NCBI GenBank assembly: GCA_033002965.1
Contig: JAURVB010014818.1
Span: forward strand, 39,797-103,796
Reading direction: 5' to 3'
Length of the DNA: 64,000 bases
DNA from: Piper betle
Taxonomy: Eukaryota; Streptophyta; Magnoliopsida; Piperales; Piperaceae
The notes under the pieces are model-generated. The model searched no databases and had not been told where the DNA came from. It saw nothing but the letters and a program-made list of their open reading frames with translations. Both the position numbers and the translations under genes were made by a program. Each line of letters opens with the position of its first letter. Position 1 is the first letter of the stretch. Shown one piece after another: positions 25,889 through 38,804 of the stretch.

Positions 25889-28800
25889 ATGGAGGAGGAC
25901 GAAGGCGAGGAGTACCTCTTCAAGATCGTCATCATCGGCGACTCGGCCGTGGGCAAGTCGAACCTGCTCTCCCGCTACGCCCGCAACGAGTTCAACCCCC
26001 ATTCCAAGGCCACCATCGGGGTGGAGTTCCAGACCCAGAGCATGGACATCAACGGCAAGGAGGTGAAGGCCCAGATTTGGGACACCGCCGGCCAGGAGCG
26101 GTTTCGGGCCGTCACCTCCGCCTACTACCGCGGCGCCGTCGGGGCGCTTGTGGTTTACGACATTAGCCGGCGGACTACGTTCGAGAGCGTCCGGAGGTGG
26201 CTCGATGAGCTCAATAGTATGTGGATCTGATCTTTTTTTGTTGCTGGTTTCTTTGTGTGTGTGGCAAAGTTTGGGTTTTGGTGGATGACTGAATTTGGAT
26301 AACTTGTAGGATGCGAGATTGGAGTGCAATTTGGACAAAGTTTGAGCATTTTGATCATCTCTGCATCATTTTTGTTGGTTTTTTGTGGCAAAGTTTGGAT
26401 TTTGGTGGATGGTTGTGAGTGGGTAGGGGGATTTGGATGAAATTGAATTGTGAATTGGAGTTCACTCTAGTTTTCCTTATAACATTTTTTTGGTCGCCTC
26501 TATATCATTATTGTATGAACAACGTGTGGATTTTGGTATGGTTTTTGGGGGGTGAGTGGATTTGGATGAAATTAAGATGTAGGTCTGTTTGCTTTTAGTG
26601 TTTCTCTTTTGTTATAGGCTACTTTTGCTCTAGATTTTGATTTTTTTTCTTCGGGAGTTTGAATTTTTTTGTGTGCCAAACTTTGGATTCTGGTAGATTG
26701 TGTGGATTTTGATGAAATTGAGGTTTTGGACTGGCTTGAAGTGCGTTCCATGTGGTCATTTTGACAATATCGAATCCCTTTTTCGTTCTTTTTTAGCGTT
26801 TCATGTCAAAGTTGAGACTTTTGTTGTGTGGTTTATGATGGGTGGGTGGATTTGGATAGAATTTAGTTGTGAGATTGGAACGTGGTTTGTTTGCTTTGAA
26901 CATTTTGATCATCTCGACATCATTTTGGTTCGTCTCTGTTTTAGTGTTTTAATGTCAAAGTTTGAATGATGGGTGAGTGGATTTAGAGTGGTTTTGGACT
27001 TGGCTGGATGAAATTGACATCTTGGAGTGGATTGAAGTGTACTTGCTATGTAAAATTTGATCATTTTTTGATCATTTTTATTCCTTTTCTTAATATTTTC
27101 ATCTGAATATTTTCATGTCAGAGTTTGGATTGTGGGGGATGAATTTTGATGGGTAAATGGATATGGATTGGTTTAAGATTTGGTCGACTGAGATCAAGAT
27201 TTTGAAATGGATTGAAGTGCGTTGCCTTTGAACATTTTGATCGTCCCTTGATCTAAAATTAGTGTTTTATTTATATCTTTGCTACATTTGCTGAAGATTT
27301 TGATGGGTGAGTAGATTTGGATAAAATTGATCTTGGTGCTGATGGAAGTGTGTTTCTTTTGAACATTTTGATCATCTCTGTATCCCTTCTATGTTTGCTA
27401 TAATTTTGTTGAACATAAGTAGTACCCTGTGCACCGATTGTGCAGTGTATAATGCTTTACTTGATCGGTAACACAATGCTTGATTGATCGGTACCACAGG
27501 TAGAATGAGTTACACTTACCGCCTCAAGCTGTTTAAAGTGTTGGCGTTGTTGTCTACTATTTAGATATTAGAATTTATTTCAATGTCTACTCGTGCAGCT
27601 TTGTTTGGAATTTAAATATTCTTGTCTTTCAGATAAGTATTAGTTGGAAATTTAATTTTGCTGCATTAGTTTTAGGCTTGTAGCAAGATCTTCTAATTCT
27701 CATTTACATTTGTTAAATGCCATTTTGTTCCAATATCTTGTCATGGTTTGTTCTCTGGAAGCTATTCTATTTTTTGGTCCTAATTTTCAAAGAATGTGAT
27801 TGCTGCACAATGGAGTCATGGTCTGCAGTTGGTACATGATGGTGGATTTTTTGTTGTATTTGTATGATTTTGAAGATAATATGATAAATATTTTCTTTCA
27901 AATATGCTCATCAATGTTATTGCATACAAGGTAATTGCATGCAGTTACTTTGTGTTTGCTACTGTTGCAAATAACATGAACTTGTCTATTCTAATGCTGT
28001 GAATGCTAGGTTATCATTTTGCAGATGATGCGTGAAGGATCTGATGTAATCAACCTATAGTTTTCAAAATTGCAGATCATTTATTGCATGATCTTGTACA
28101 TCATATTTGCTTCTTTTATGTGTTGGTAGGGGTCACTTTATAGTCTCTGTTTGTTGGGGAAAACCTACAATTGGAGTCTTATCACTTTTTGTTTAGGTTT
28201 ATTTTTGGGCTTGAACTTTATAGTGAAAGTTGAAATCCAGTTTTTGGTTAAAAAATGTCACTTGTTTCAAAGTCCACATAATATCATACTTTTCTACGTG
28301 AAATATAAGGCTCAATCCCAATAGAAATGATTGTTTGAGCTAGACAAGTGAACATCAGGTAAATGAGCACCGAGTAGGTTGGTATAATACAACTTATTTT
28401 CTTGCTATTAATATGAATTTATATTTTGGGTCAAGTTCAAGAATTGTGGTTCTTGAGTAAAAATGATCAAACTAGTTTGTAGCTATAGAGAAGTTAATAC
28501 TTGCCATTTTATATCTTTTTGTTAAGCACTGATTTCATAGGAGATGTGCTCTCACTTTAGTGCTATACCTTTTGACTGCTCGAATGAGATAATAATGAAC
28601 CATGGGAATTTCTTATTTTTAAATGGAAGTGTTCGATCTCCAACAATTTGTTGTGCTGTGCAAGTTAAAGATACTGATAGAAGAGAGCATTGTTGCAGCT
28701 CATTCCGATACAACAGTGGCAAGGATGTTGGTCGGGAACAAATGCGACCTAGAAAACATCAGAGATGTAAGTGTGGAGGAAGGCAAAGCCCTTGCAGAAT

Positions 28801-29012
28801 CGGAAGGTCTGTTCTTCATGGAAACATCTGCACTCGATGCCACAAATGTAAGGACAGCATTTGAGATGGTGATCAAAGAGATTTACGACAATGTGAGCAG
28901 GAAGGTCTTGAACTCGGATTCGTATAAGGCAGAGTTATCTGTGAACAGGGTAAGTCTTGTCAAGGATGGTGATGAAGAATCAGCAGCTCCAAAGAAATAC
29001 TCTTGTTGTTAA
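25889..29012 (+). CDS. RABA5: Rab GTPase, RABA5 (Rab11-related) type
   Basis: Small GTPase of membrane traffic (trans-Golgi/recycling endosome and cell plate in plants). Exons 25889-26216 and 28699-29012 (213 residues); the intron interrupts a Thr codon before '[10 protein letters not shown]'. G1 'GDSAVGKS', G2 Thr in '[10 protein letters not shown]', G3 'WDTAGQERF', G4 'GNKCDLE', G5 'ETSALDA' are all intact, so it should bind and hydrolyse GTP. The RABA5 signature '[19 protein letters not shown]' and a terminal Cys-Cys for double geranylgeranylation are present. Start chosen at the ATG giving '[20 protein letters not shown]', because upstream in-frame residues are leader-like. First exon strongly GC-rich, second not. 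The 2.48-kb intron carries internal repeats. Confidence 0.96.
26260..27395. repeat. Diverged tandem repeat (about 8 units) in the Rab intron
   Basis: A unit of roughly 120-170 bp containing 'GCAAAGTTTGGATTTTGGTG', 'GAGTGGATTTGGATGAAATT' and 'GAACATTTTGATCATCTC' recurs with anchors near 26263, 26387, 26526, 26673, 26802, 26953, 27116 and 27290. Units are diverged and unequal in length. It is not coding. Confidence 0.7.
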
Positions 29013-29890
29013 AAGAGCATCTAATTTTCTTTTGAAGAAGACCTTCCCAATGTTGATCACATTGATAGAGGGAGTTGAGGGTTGGCTCTTTTGAAGTTTG
29101 ATTGAGGGTCTAATTCGTTGTACACCTAAAATAGGTATTTATTTACTGCCTTGAGATGATTGTTTTTGTTTTATATTTTGCCTGTTGAATTAATTTTACA
29201 TCCAGATTGGTGGTTAAGCAATACTTCTTGTGATTAGCACCTGAGAACAAGTTTCACCAAGGGCGGGTATCTCATATTTGTGATTAACTCAACGTTTTGA
29301 GAGAACATAATGCTTTTGGTACATTTACCACCTAAGTCCTTCCTAACTGCCATATATACCTATTTAAGTTAGATTTCTTATATTACTACCCAAGTTAGAT
29401 TTTTTGAGTCACAATTAGCGCCTACCTTTATTTCACAGGGTGAGTGGAAAGTTTATGTATAACATAATTTTTTATTAAAAGTTGACTCCATTGCACTGCC
29501 TATAGCTTTAAATTTCGTTCAAATTATTATACATAATTTATAGGCTGTATAGGGTATATTTGGCACAATCGGGTTGAAATAAATTTAACTAGATTTTAAA
29601 TTTATAAATAAAATAATTTATTAAATATTAAAAATATGATTTATCATCAATATTTTATCAAATATTAGTTTAATACTTAGACTTTCAACAAAAAAAAGTG
29701 CGAAAATGTTATATTAAAAATTGGATACGGACTAAAATAGTACAAATGATTAGAATATGACGGATTTAAAAACCGTATAATACGTATAATATATATAATT
29801 GGGTGGTACAATATAATATTTAAAATTATGACACGAACAAATGGGCCGAGAACATCTCTCATTTTAATAGCCACAAATTGATGAAATACT
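29013..29890. other. Rab 3' UTR and intergenic DNA
   Basis: The first 150-200 bp is probably Rab 3' UTR; the rest is AT-rich with no gene supported. Confidence 0.5.
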
Positions 29891-29894
29891 TCCA

Positions 29895-30060
29895 AGCCCA
29901 CTCTAAATTAGTTGTAAAATCATTTCGAGCCCACTACAACAGTCGGACCCATCAAGCCTAGGCCCATACCGTTGCGACTTCCCGTGAGTTTTAGGGTTAG
30001 GGTTTCAAATATTGGGCGAAATCGATAGAGCTCAGAAATCAGCCGCCGCTCAAACCCTAG
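29895..30060 (+). promoter_or_regulatory. Ribosomal-protein promoter: site II and telo-box elements
   Basis: Site II motifs (TGGGCY, here as AGCCCA or GGCCCA) occur at 29895-29900, 29928-29933 and 29961-29966. A double telo box (TTAGGGTTAGGGTTTC) is at 29991-30006, with another AAACCCTAG at 30052-30060. This pairing is the established signature of plant ribosomal-protein promoters and fits the eL32 gene just downstream. No TATA box is obvious, which is usual for the class. Confidence 0.8.
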
Positions 30061-30207
30061 CTCGGTAAGCTTCTCCTCCCAAACATTTCCATCTCCCCGA
30101 ACTTTAGCTTCTCCGAGATGGTTATTTTCATGGTCGATTTCGGATTCTGCATGGTTTTCTGAGTCGGTTGTGGTTTTTTTTTTTCGTGTCATCAGAGAGT
30201 GTATAAA

Positions 30208-31900
<1,693 letters not shown>

Positions 31901-33009
31901 GCTTGTGTTGCTTTATATGTTTTACTTTCGAAAAGTTTTGCATTCAGTAAGAGCCTTGATTTCCAGGGATATTTTGTGGGTAATATTTACAATTAAGTTC
32001 CAATCCTGCTTTATGTAGTCTCATTGATTCTTATGGCAATCATAAACTGTGATTTCAGCAGTAATTTATGACATTATGCAGTTTCTAACCATGATTTCCT
32101 GAAATGAGTTACATGATTGTTGAGAAATGTAATGTATTTGAAAATTGGTTTTTCAAAACATGTTGGTTCGGATTAGATTTGTTTAGACGATGTGTTGGGC
32201 GGGGGGTGTCGGGGAGCTTTATGAAGAAGTGTCTCAAGAACATTCATATTTGGTAGGAGCGGATGGCAAAGATGGGCAGTAACTAATTTTTAATATCAAT
32301 CACCAAAATTGGAGTGAATCCCAGTTCAGTGAAGTGCTAAATATTGAGTAAGCTCAAATCTTGTGGAGGCATGCACGCTACTGGTTGAGAAGAAGTTTCC
32401 TGAGTGGGCCATATCTTCAACGAGTGCCTTGTAGTAGTAATATAAAGATTATGACTAATTGGAGCAGAACAGCTCAGTCTGTGAACCATTTCATACGTTT
32501 TGGATGGCTTTTACCTTAAAAATGAAAGTGATGCACAGCATTGGATAGTTTTGACACGAATTTTCAAAAAAACTTGAGACCTGGTAGGGTTATTTCTCAG
32601 TTTCTTTCGAAGTTCAATTTGGTAAAATTCACACCTGAAGCTTGATTTGAAAGCCATTCGCACAACAGTATGTATGCTTATATTATATCATTTTTAACTG
32701 TGAACATTATTTGGGGGGAAGTAAAGGGACCATTTTGTATTTGGTAAGTGAATTATAGTTCTCATCTATTTGGTTGCGTACTACAAAATATCAACAGGGT
32801 TTCTTCTACATTCATGTGACTCAGCACAAATTGTTCGTGTGATTAAATTAACTTGAGAAAAGATCTGATTGAGCAATGAACATATTGTGTATCTCCTGCA
32901 CACTTAGTAATAATGAATGAATAATCCTCGAGTAAGGGAGCCTTTCTGTTATGTGTTAGTGATGTAAATGAGGGTGCAGACACTTGAGTCTTATCAGCTA
33001 TCTCATATG
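31901..33009. other. eL32 3' UTR and intergenic DNA
   Basis: The first 100-200 bp is probably 3' UTR of the eL32 gene. The rest shows no supported gene or bounded element. Confidence 0.5.
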
Positions 33010-33425
33010 CCTTAACACTACTCAAACTACAGTAGGCCCACAAAAGCATCATATGCTCAAGATCACTCATCTACAATTTCCTAACCAGTGCAACATTAGA
33101 CTCATCCCATTTGCTAAAAGAAAACAGTAACGAAAAGTAAAAAGCCACCTAAACTGATAGATCCACAACTCACTCCACTGGTATCAAAAGTCATGAATGA
33201 GAAACATAACCACGTTGCAATGTTAGACTTTTCCGAGTCTAGTTGCACTAGATATATTATGGTGTGTGGATTACAAGAAGCTCAAACACCAACCACTGAA
33301 AGCTTGTAGGTCTGGAATAGATGCCTCTTCCTCTCTGTTTCAATTTTGTCCACTTTCTAACAATTTGTATTGGGCTAAGTTGTACCATAAATAAAGTACA
33401 TTGGGAAGGTTCGAGTACGTTTAGT
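33010..33425 (+). pseudogene. Relic of a tandem NPF transporter copy (upstream flank fused to 3' end)
   Basis: 33010-33332 aligns with 36995-37320, the sequence about 1.5 kb upstream of the NPF gene. From about 33336 to 33425 it aligns instead with 42281-42366, the last 17 or so codons and start of the 3' UTR of that gene; both read through a YWAK.YHK-stop ending and then 'ataaagtacattgggaagg'. The shared 'gatgcctcttcct' lies right at the junction. A former upstream copy of the NPF gene therefore lost its whole body in one deletion. Confidence 0.75.
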
Positions 33426-33429
33426 GCAA

Positions 33430-34513
33430 GCGAAGCTCGGTTCATTTCGAATGGTCTGTTTTTGTTAAGCAAGTTTCGACATAGAGACAAATTAGACGAA
33501 GATATTGATTGATTAACATTTTCCTTATATAACTCTCTTATTTAACTCTTTTATGTAATATAAATTAGGTCAATATATTTTTTTGTAACCATTGAACTTT
33601 ATTATTATGTAATCAATGTGTAATTGTAATTTTAATATATATAAGTTTATGAATACACGTGAATAAAAATACCCAGGTGTGGTAAAATTTATTTCATTAC
33701 ACACTTCTATTTTGTTTTTTTGTGCATATGGTGCTCATTAAAAATCCAAGGGGGTTGCCTTATAATTTAGTAATCAGCTAGAAGATAATTCAGTAATCAA
33801 CTAGAAGATATTTTGATTAGAAATATCAATAGGTTGATTTAAACTTCTAGATTTTCCAACAATGACCTTAATTTTATAGGCAACAGCATAGGTCTTTGAT
33901 TTTTTACCACAAAAAAATAGGAAAAATAAATCGAAGATGCTTAACCAAAGGCAATTACATATTGCAATGCCTACCAATAACATATAACTTTTTAAGCAAA
34001 TTTCTTCTAGCAATTTTCCTAAAGCATGATGCGTCAAAGAGTACTTAATTTGATAAAGATTGAAGGCTTAAGCAAGCCATTGAGTAAAAACTGAAGTTCT
34101 AGTTTTAACTATAGTTGAAAAATTCAAAACTTTGGACTCGATTCAGCATTGCCATAAAGTGGAGTTGACTTAACTCTAAGTTAACTCGGAATTGTTTATA
34201 TTAAAATTTTAAATATATAAATAAAAATTTATATATAATTATTATATATTATACTTTTGACACTTAAAATTAATAAATAAATGATTTATATTACTTAAAA
34301 ATATTAATTTAGTAAATTTTTTTAAAATATTTTGATAATTTTTATTACCTTCGAAAAGTCAATTACTAAGTCAGTTAATATGTAGTCATTTATGGCAAGC
34401 TGCAGAGTCGAAAGTTGACTCCAAAAGTTCTTAGAATAAAATTTTTTCGAATTATGATTTTAATTTTTCAAATTTTATATAGTTTAATTTAGAAAAAAGA
34501 ATTTTAAAATTAT
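33430..34513. other. AT-rich intergenic DNA
   Basis: No gene supported. The right end shows a local duplication ('caaattttatatagtttaat' at about 34470 and again at about 35465) that flanks the MULE-like insertion. Confidence 0.5.
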
Positions 34514-34523
34514 GGTTTTAATC

Positions 34524-35452
34524 ATGGTTGTATGAATCGGAATCGGAATCGGAATCGGTTTTCCAGAGAGTCGGAATCGGAATCGGAATCGGTCTGAATC
34601 GGCCAAGAATCGGTTCAGTTTGAATCAGTCCAAATTAATTTAATCGATCATATATAATAATTTGACAATTTATAATATAAATATATTAAAATTGGGTATT
34701 GATGTTATTTTGATATTATTCTGTGTATTATAGTTTCTGATATTTTTAAATATTTTTTAAGATTTTTTTAAATTATTTAGAATTAATTATTATTTTTGAC
34801 TCGAGTTAGACTCGAGTCAACTTTTAATTACGAGAATGCCACTCTTTACCCCCGCCGCCGCCGCCGGCCCGGTCGGCGGCGAGTCTCGCGGCGGCGATGT
34901 CGGAGGATGTCGGCAGCCCGGTCGGACGAACAGTCAGCGGCCCGCAGCCGGCGGCGAGGCGGCCCGAGCGGCGGCGAGTCGGCGGCGAGTCGCGGCGATT
35001 CGTGCGTCACAGCCCGATTCGGTCCGGCCACACTTCGGCGGCGACGTTGCGAGGTCGGCGGCGAGGTCGGTAGCCCGGTCGGCGGCGAGCCCGGAGTCGG
35101 GGAGCACGGCGGAGGGCGGAAACGGGGCGGCGGCGGGCGGACGAGCGGCGGCGGCGTGGGGGGAGCGGGTTTGATTTTAGGTTTTTAAAATCTAAATTAC
35201 CATTTTACCCATGCTTAAATAATTTAATAAAAATCATACCTAGGGTATTTTAGTAATTTCATTAAAAAACCGATTCTGATTTAAATCAGCCGATTCCGAT
35301 TCCGAATTAAATCGGCCGGAATCGGCCGAACTCGGCCGGATTCCGAGGCCGATTCGGGGCCGACTGAGTCGGCCCCAAAATCGGATCGGCATCGCGTCGA
35401 TCCGATTTAAATCGGCCGATTCCGCACGGAATCGGCCGATTCGTGCAACAGA
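34524..35452. mobile_element. MULE-like non-autonomous element with 10-bp target duplication
   Basis: The element is flanked on both sides by GGTTTTAATC (34514-34523 and 35453-35462), a 10-bp target-site duplication typical of Mutator-like elements. Its tips are imperfect inverted repeats: ATGGTTGTATGAATCGG on the left and TCTGTTGCACGAATCGG for the right end read in reverse (12 of 17). Subterminal GAATCGG/CCGATTC motifs are repeated many times at both ends. The core (about 34850-35160) is extremely GC-rich (GGCGGCGAGTCGG-type) and encodes nothing recognisable. Length 929 bp, no transposase. Confidence 0.8.
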
Positions 35453-35462
35453 GGTTTTAATC

Positions 35463-36994
35463 TTCCAAATTTTATATAGTTTAATTTAGTTGTTAGTTTT
35501 ATTTATTTTCTCCCTAAAAGGTTGCTAATTGCTCAAGTAAGATAACAAACATTAGTTTTACTTACAGTGAATGCTAGACAAGCTCTCCATGGAAACAATA
35601 TTTTAATTAATTCTTTATTACTTCATTGCGATAGATATACATGCTTGTTGATTTTAAGCAACCCATTATAGGTGGCTCGATGACACTTAATTTCCTAACC
35701 TTAGTACACATTTGATTTTAAACCAGCTAGCTAACAAATTAACAATAAGAAAAACTACATTGTTTTATGTTCCTTTTTCACAACTTAAAATACAAGAGGG
35801 ACGATACTAATAGACATATATATCAAATATAATCTTCAATGGTCGTCATTAAATATCAAATTTAGTATTATAATTATCACATTTAATTCATTGGAAAATA
35901 CTCATGGTCACAATGACTTGTGCTAGTTTAACTCTATGCTATCTTTTTAATTGAAACATTCATTTCCTCCGTATAACAAAATTTGAACATCCTTTGCACT
36001 TCTTTTTACAATCAATCTATCATAAGTAAGACATTAGAGACAAAAACCCTTATAGATTAGGAATATAATTTATTTAAGTGAAAATTTATTGTATTAGTAA
36101 AAAGTTTAGATAATGAATGTGTGTAAAGATATCAAGTAGGAATGTTATTAACAAAATAATTTTACAAAGGCAATATTATTGTTATATAAAGTTTAGTAAT
36201 GTCAAATTTTCACATCATTAAATTAATATTATTGAAATCTATTGTTATAATCAAATGAACTTCCCCAACAAGATTTGTTTAATTTTATAAACCAATAAAT
36301 ATATATATTTGATATTTCTTATGACTTGAAAACCATTGACACACATTATAGATGATTATTATACAAAGATCATTTGGGTGAGAAATTTTAGTGGAAAAAT
36401 CGGTATTTGTTATAGAACAGTGATGAATCTGACCGTTTCACAGAATTTTGACACGGATAAGATAGTTTCTGTGGCAAAATGGCCCAACCCTAATTAAATT
36501 CTTTGATTAAATTTAGACATAGATAAACCGTAACAAAATTTGATGGGACGCATTCTTAAGCTAATCACGATTTAGTAACAACTATTTATTACGCAAAATT
36601 CTGTAATTTATATTTTATACGTGACAAATTAATATGGATTACAGTGGCAAATGTGTCTGTAGCAAAACCAGGACAAAGAGCCAAGGAATTCCAAGACACT
36701 ATTATTTAGAAAAAATTTCTTATTATATATCGTGACAATTTTTTTATAAATTTTGTTATCTGTATAATTTGAAATTTATATTTGATTTAACCACGCTGAC
36801 AAATAATGAAATCACAATACAGTTAATAAAATTGTCAGAATTAACGTACATCTGAACCCAATGAACATATACAATAAAAGTATATATAATATCAAAACAA
36901 GTGTTCAAATGTCTATCAAATATTCAAGTGCAAATACAACATATTAACATAACATATAATCCATGATCTATATATACTATGAGGATTTTGTCTA
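35463..36994. other. AT-rich intergenic DNA with possible old element
   Basis: No gene supported. 36390-36860 has repeated 'tgacaaat/gtgacaa'-type motifs resembling those in NPF intron 3 (39880-40330), which may mark an old DNA transposon; no ends identified. Confidence 0.4.
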
Positions 36995-37320
36995 ATCACT
37001 ACTATTTTAATTAAAGTAGGCTTATAAAAGCATCACATGCTCAAAATCACTCATAATTTACAATTTTCTAGCCAGTACAACATTATATTCATCCTATTTG
37101 CTAAAAGAAAACAGTAACAAAAAGCAAACCACTTAAACTGATATGATCCCCAACTCACCCCACTGGCATTTAAAGTCAGGAAGGAGAAACATAACGATGT
37201 TGCAACGTTACACTTTTCCCTGTCTGTGTACTAGAGATAGTATGGTGTACTGTGTAGATAACAAGAAGCTAGCACACCAACCAGTGAAAGCTTATAGGTC
37301 TGGAATAGATGCCTCTTCCT
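36995..37320 (+). repeat. NPF upstream segment, source of the copy at 33010
   Basis: About 85% alike by eye to 33010-33332, with small gaps, in the same orientation. It lies about 1.5 kb upstream of the NPF gene and is the parental flank of the relic. Confidence 0.75.
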
Positions 37321-38804
37321 AAGGCCTTATTGGAGATAAAGCAAGCTTGGTATATCATACTCCACTTTCAATTGTTGGTAAAAAGAGAATGGTTCATGTC
37401 ATCAAAGGGTGGATAAGAAAGTAGCTTTCATTTGCAAAGCTTGTCTTCTTGAACCCCAAGTTCTTCCTTTATATTGAATCATGGGATAGAGGTTGCTTGA
37501 CACCAGTCGAAATGGATGCTCTCTCTACGAGGACAGTTCACCTCTTGTATCTTCAAACACCTTGCTTTACATTATATTCCCTGGTTCTCCAAGCTTCTGT
37601 CCATGGCCACACATTTGGTTGATCATAATGGAGATTGGAGATAACAATCAAATCAACAACTTGGATTCAAGTAATATAACATTGTAGTACGCCCAAGTGT
37701 TCTCTCTTGTAGACAATTCTAAGCTGGTAAGATTCATCCACGAATCTATACAAATGGGCCAACTTCAGTCAAACAACAAGGTATGCAGCAAAGATCAGAA
37801 TTCTCATAAGACTATATATTGTAGGAACCCTACTTGCTAATATATTATAGTTCTTGTCGTTTAAGCATGATTCTCGTACCAGGTCTGTATTATTAACTTG
37901 TGCTAAGAGCTTGACTCCAAGTTTGGGATTGCACAGGTGAGGATAAATGTTGTTCATAAGCATTCCTTTTATTTACAAATATATAGAAAACTGAAGTAGA
38001 GTTAATAAAATAGGAAAATATAGGCTGCCTTATATATATGCAGTTCATATGGATTTGGCAAAAGCATCATCTTTCTGTTATCTTTTGATAAGCCTTTTAT
38101 ACTCATGATTTTTTAAGTTGAATATTGACAATTTGACACACTAACTTTATATAAGGCTTGTAGAGCACTTCCAACATTTTTCTAAATATCTAATGGATAC
38201 TACTAATATGCTTTCCTTTGAGCTGGCTATGAGATATGTATGAAATAAAGATAATCATACTCATGGCAGCCATTAGCCCATAGAAAGCATATTATTTAGT
38301 TGGTCCACGTACAGTAAAACACAAGTTGAACACCACCAGCTTCTCCACAAGTTCAACGCGACAAAACTATTTTCTTATACAAAATCATTCAATCCCACTC
38401 ATCTACGACCATAATTGTAGTGATATAAGACAGTAAGCATTTCATTTCTCTCCTACATGATTGCTTAAACCCATAAAATTGATTAGGTTATATGTTTGAA
38501 AAAGTTAAACTGTAACATAGAAAATAAAAAAGGTAAGCAAAAATATTAGTACTGGTAGAAGAATTATAACAGCTCACCAAATCAGATCAACAAAGAAGAG
38601 AAGTAAGGAGACAAAATCTGTGGAGTGCATGCACATGTTGGCCTTTGAAAGTATCAAGCCATTCTAGGCCAGTGAATATAGCTAGGGGACTTATCCTTTT
38701 CTCCAAGTCCTCCATTACTTTTGTTCATTTCTAAATAAGTTTAGGTTTGTATAAAAGGGAAGGAGTTCTATCACTCTTCAATTATCTTCCCCATTGCTTC
38801 AGTG
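37321..38804. other. Upstream region of the NPF gene
   Basis: AT-rich; the promoter presumably lies near 38650-38800. No separate gene supported. Confidence 0.5.

Noticed and set aside
25694..26338. Long minus-strand open frame of 214 codons
   Set aside because: It is the antisense of the GC-rich Rab exon 1, which has clear GTPase motifs on the plus strand.
34796..35188. Several overlapping open frames in the GC-rich core
   Set aside because: Composition effect inside the MULE-like element: Arg/Gly/Ala-rich in every frame and no known domain.
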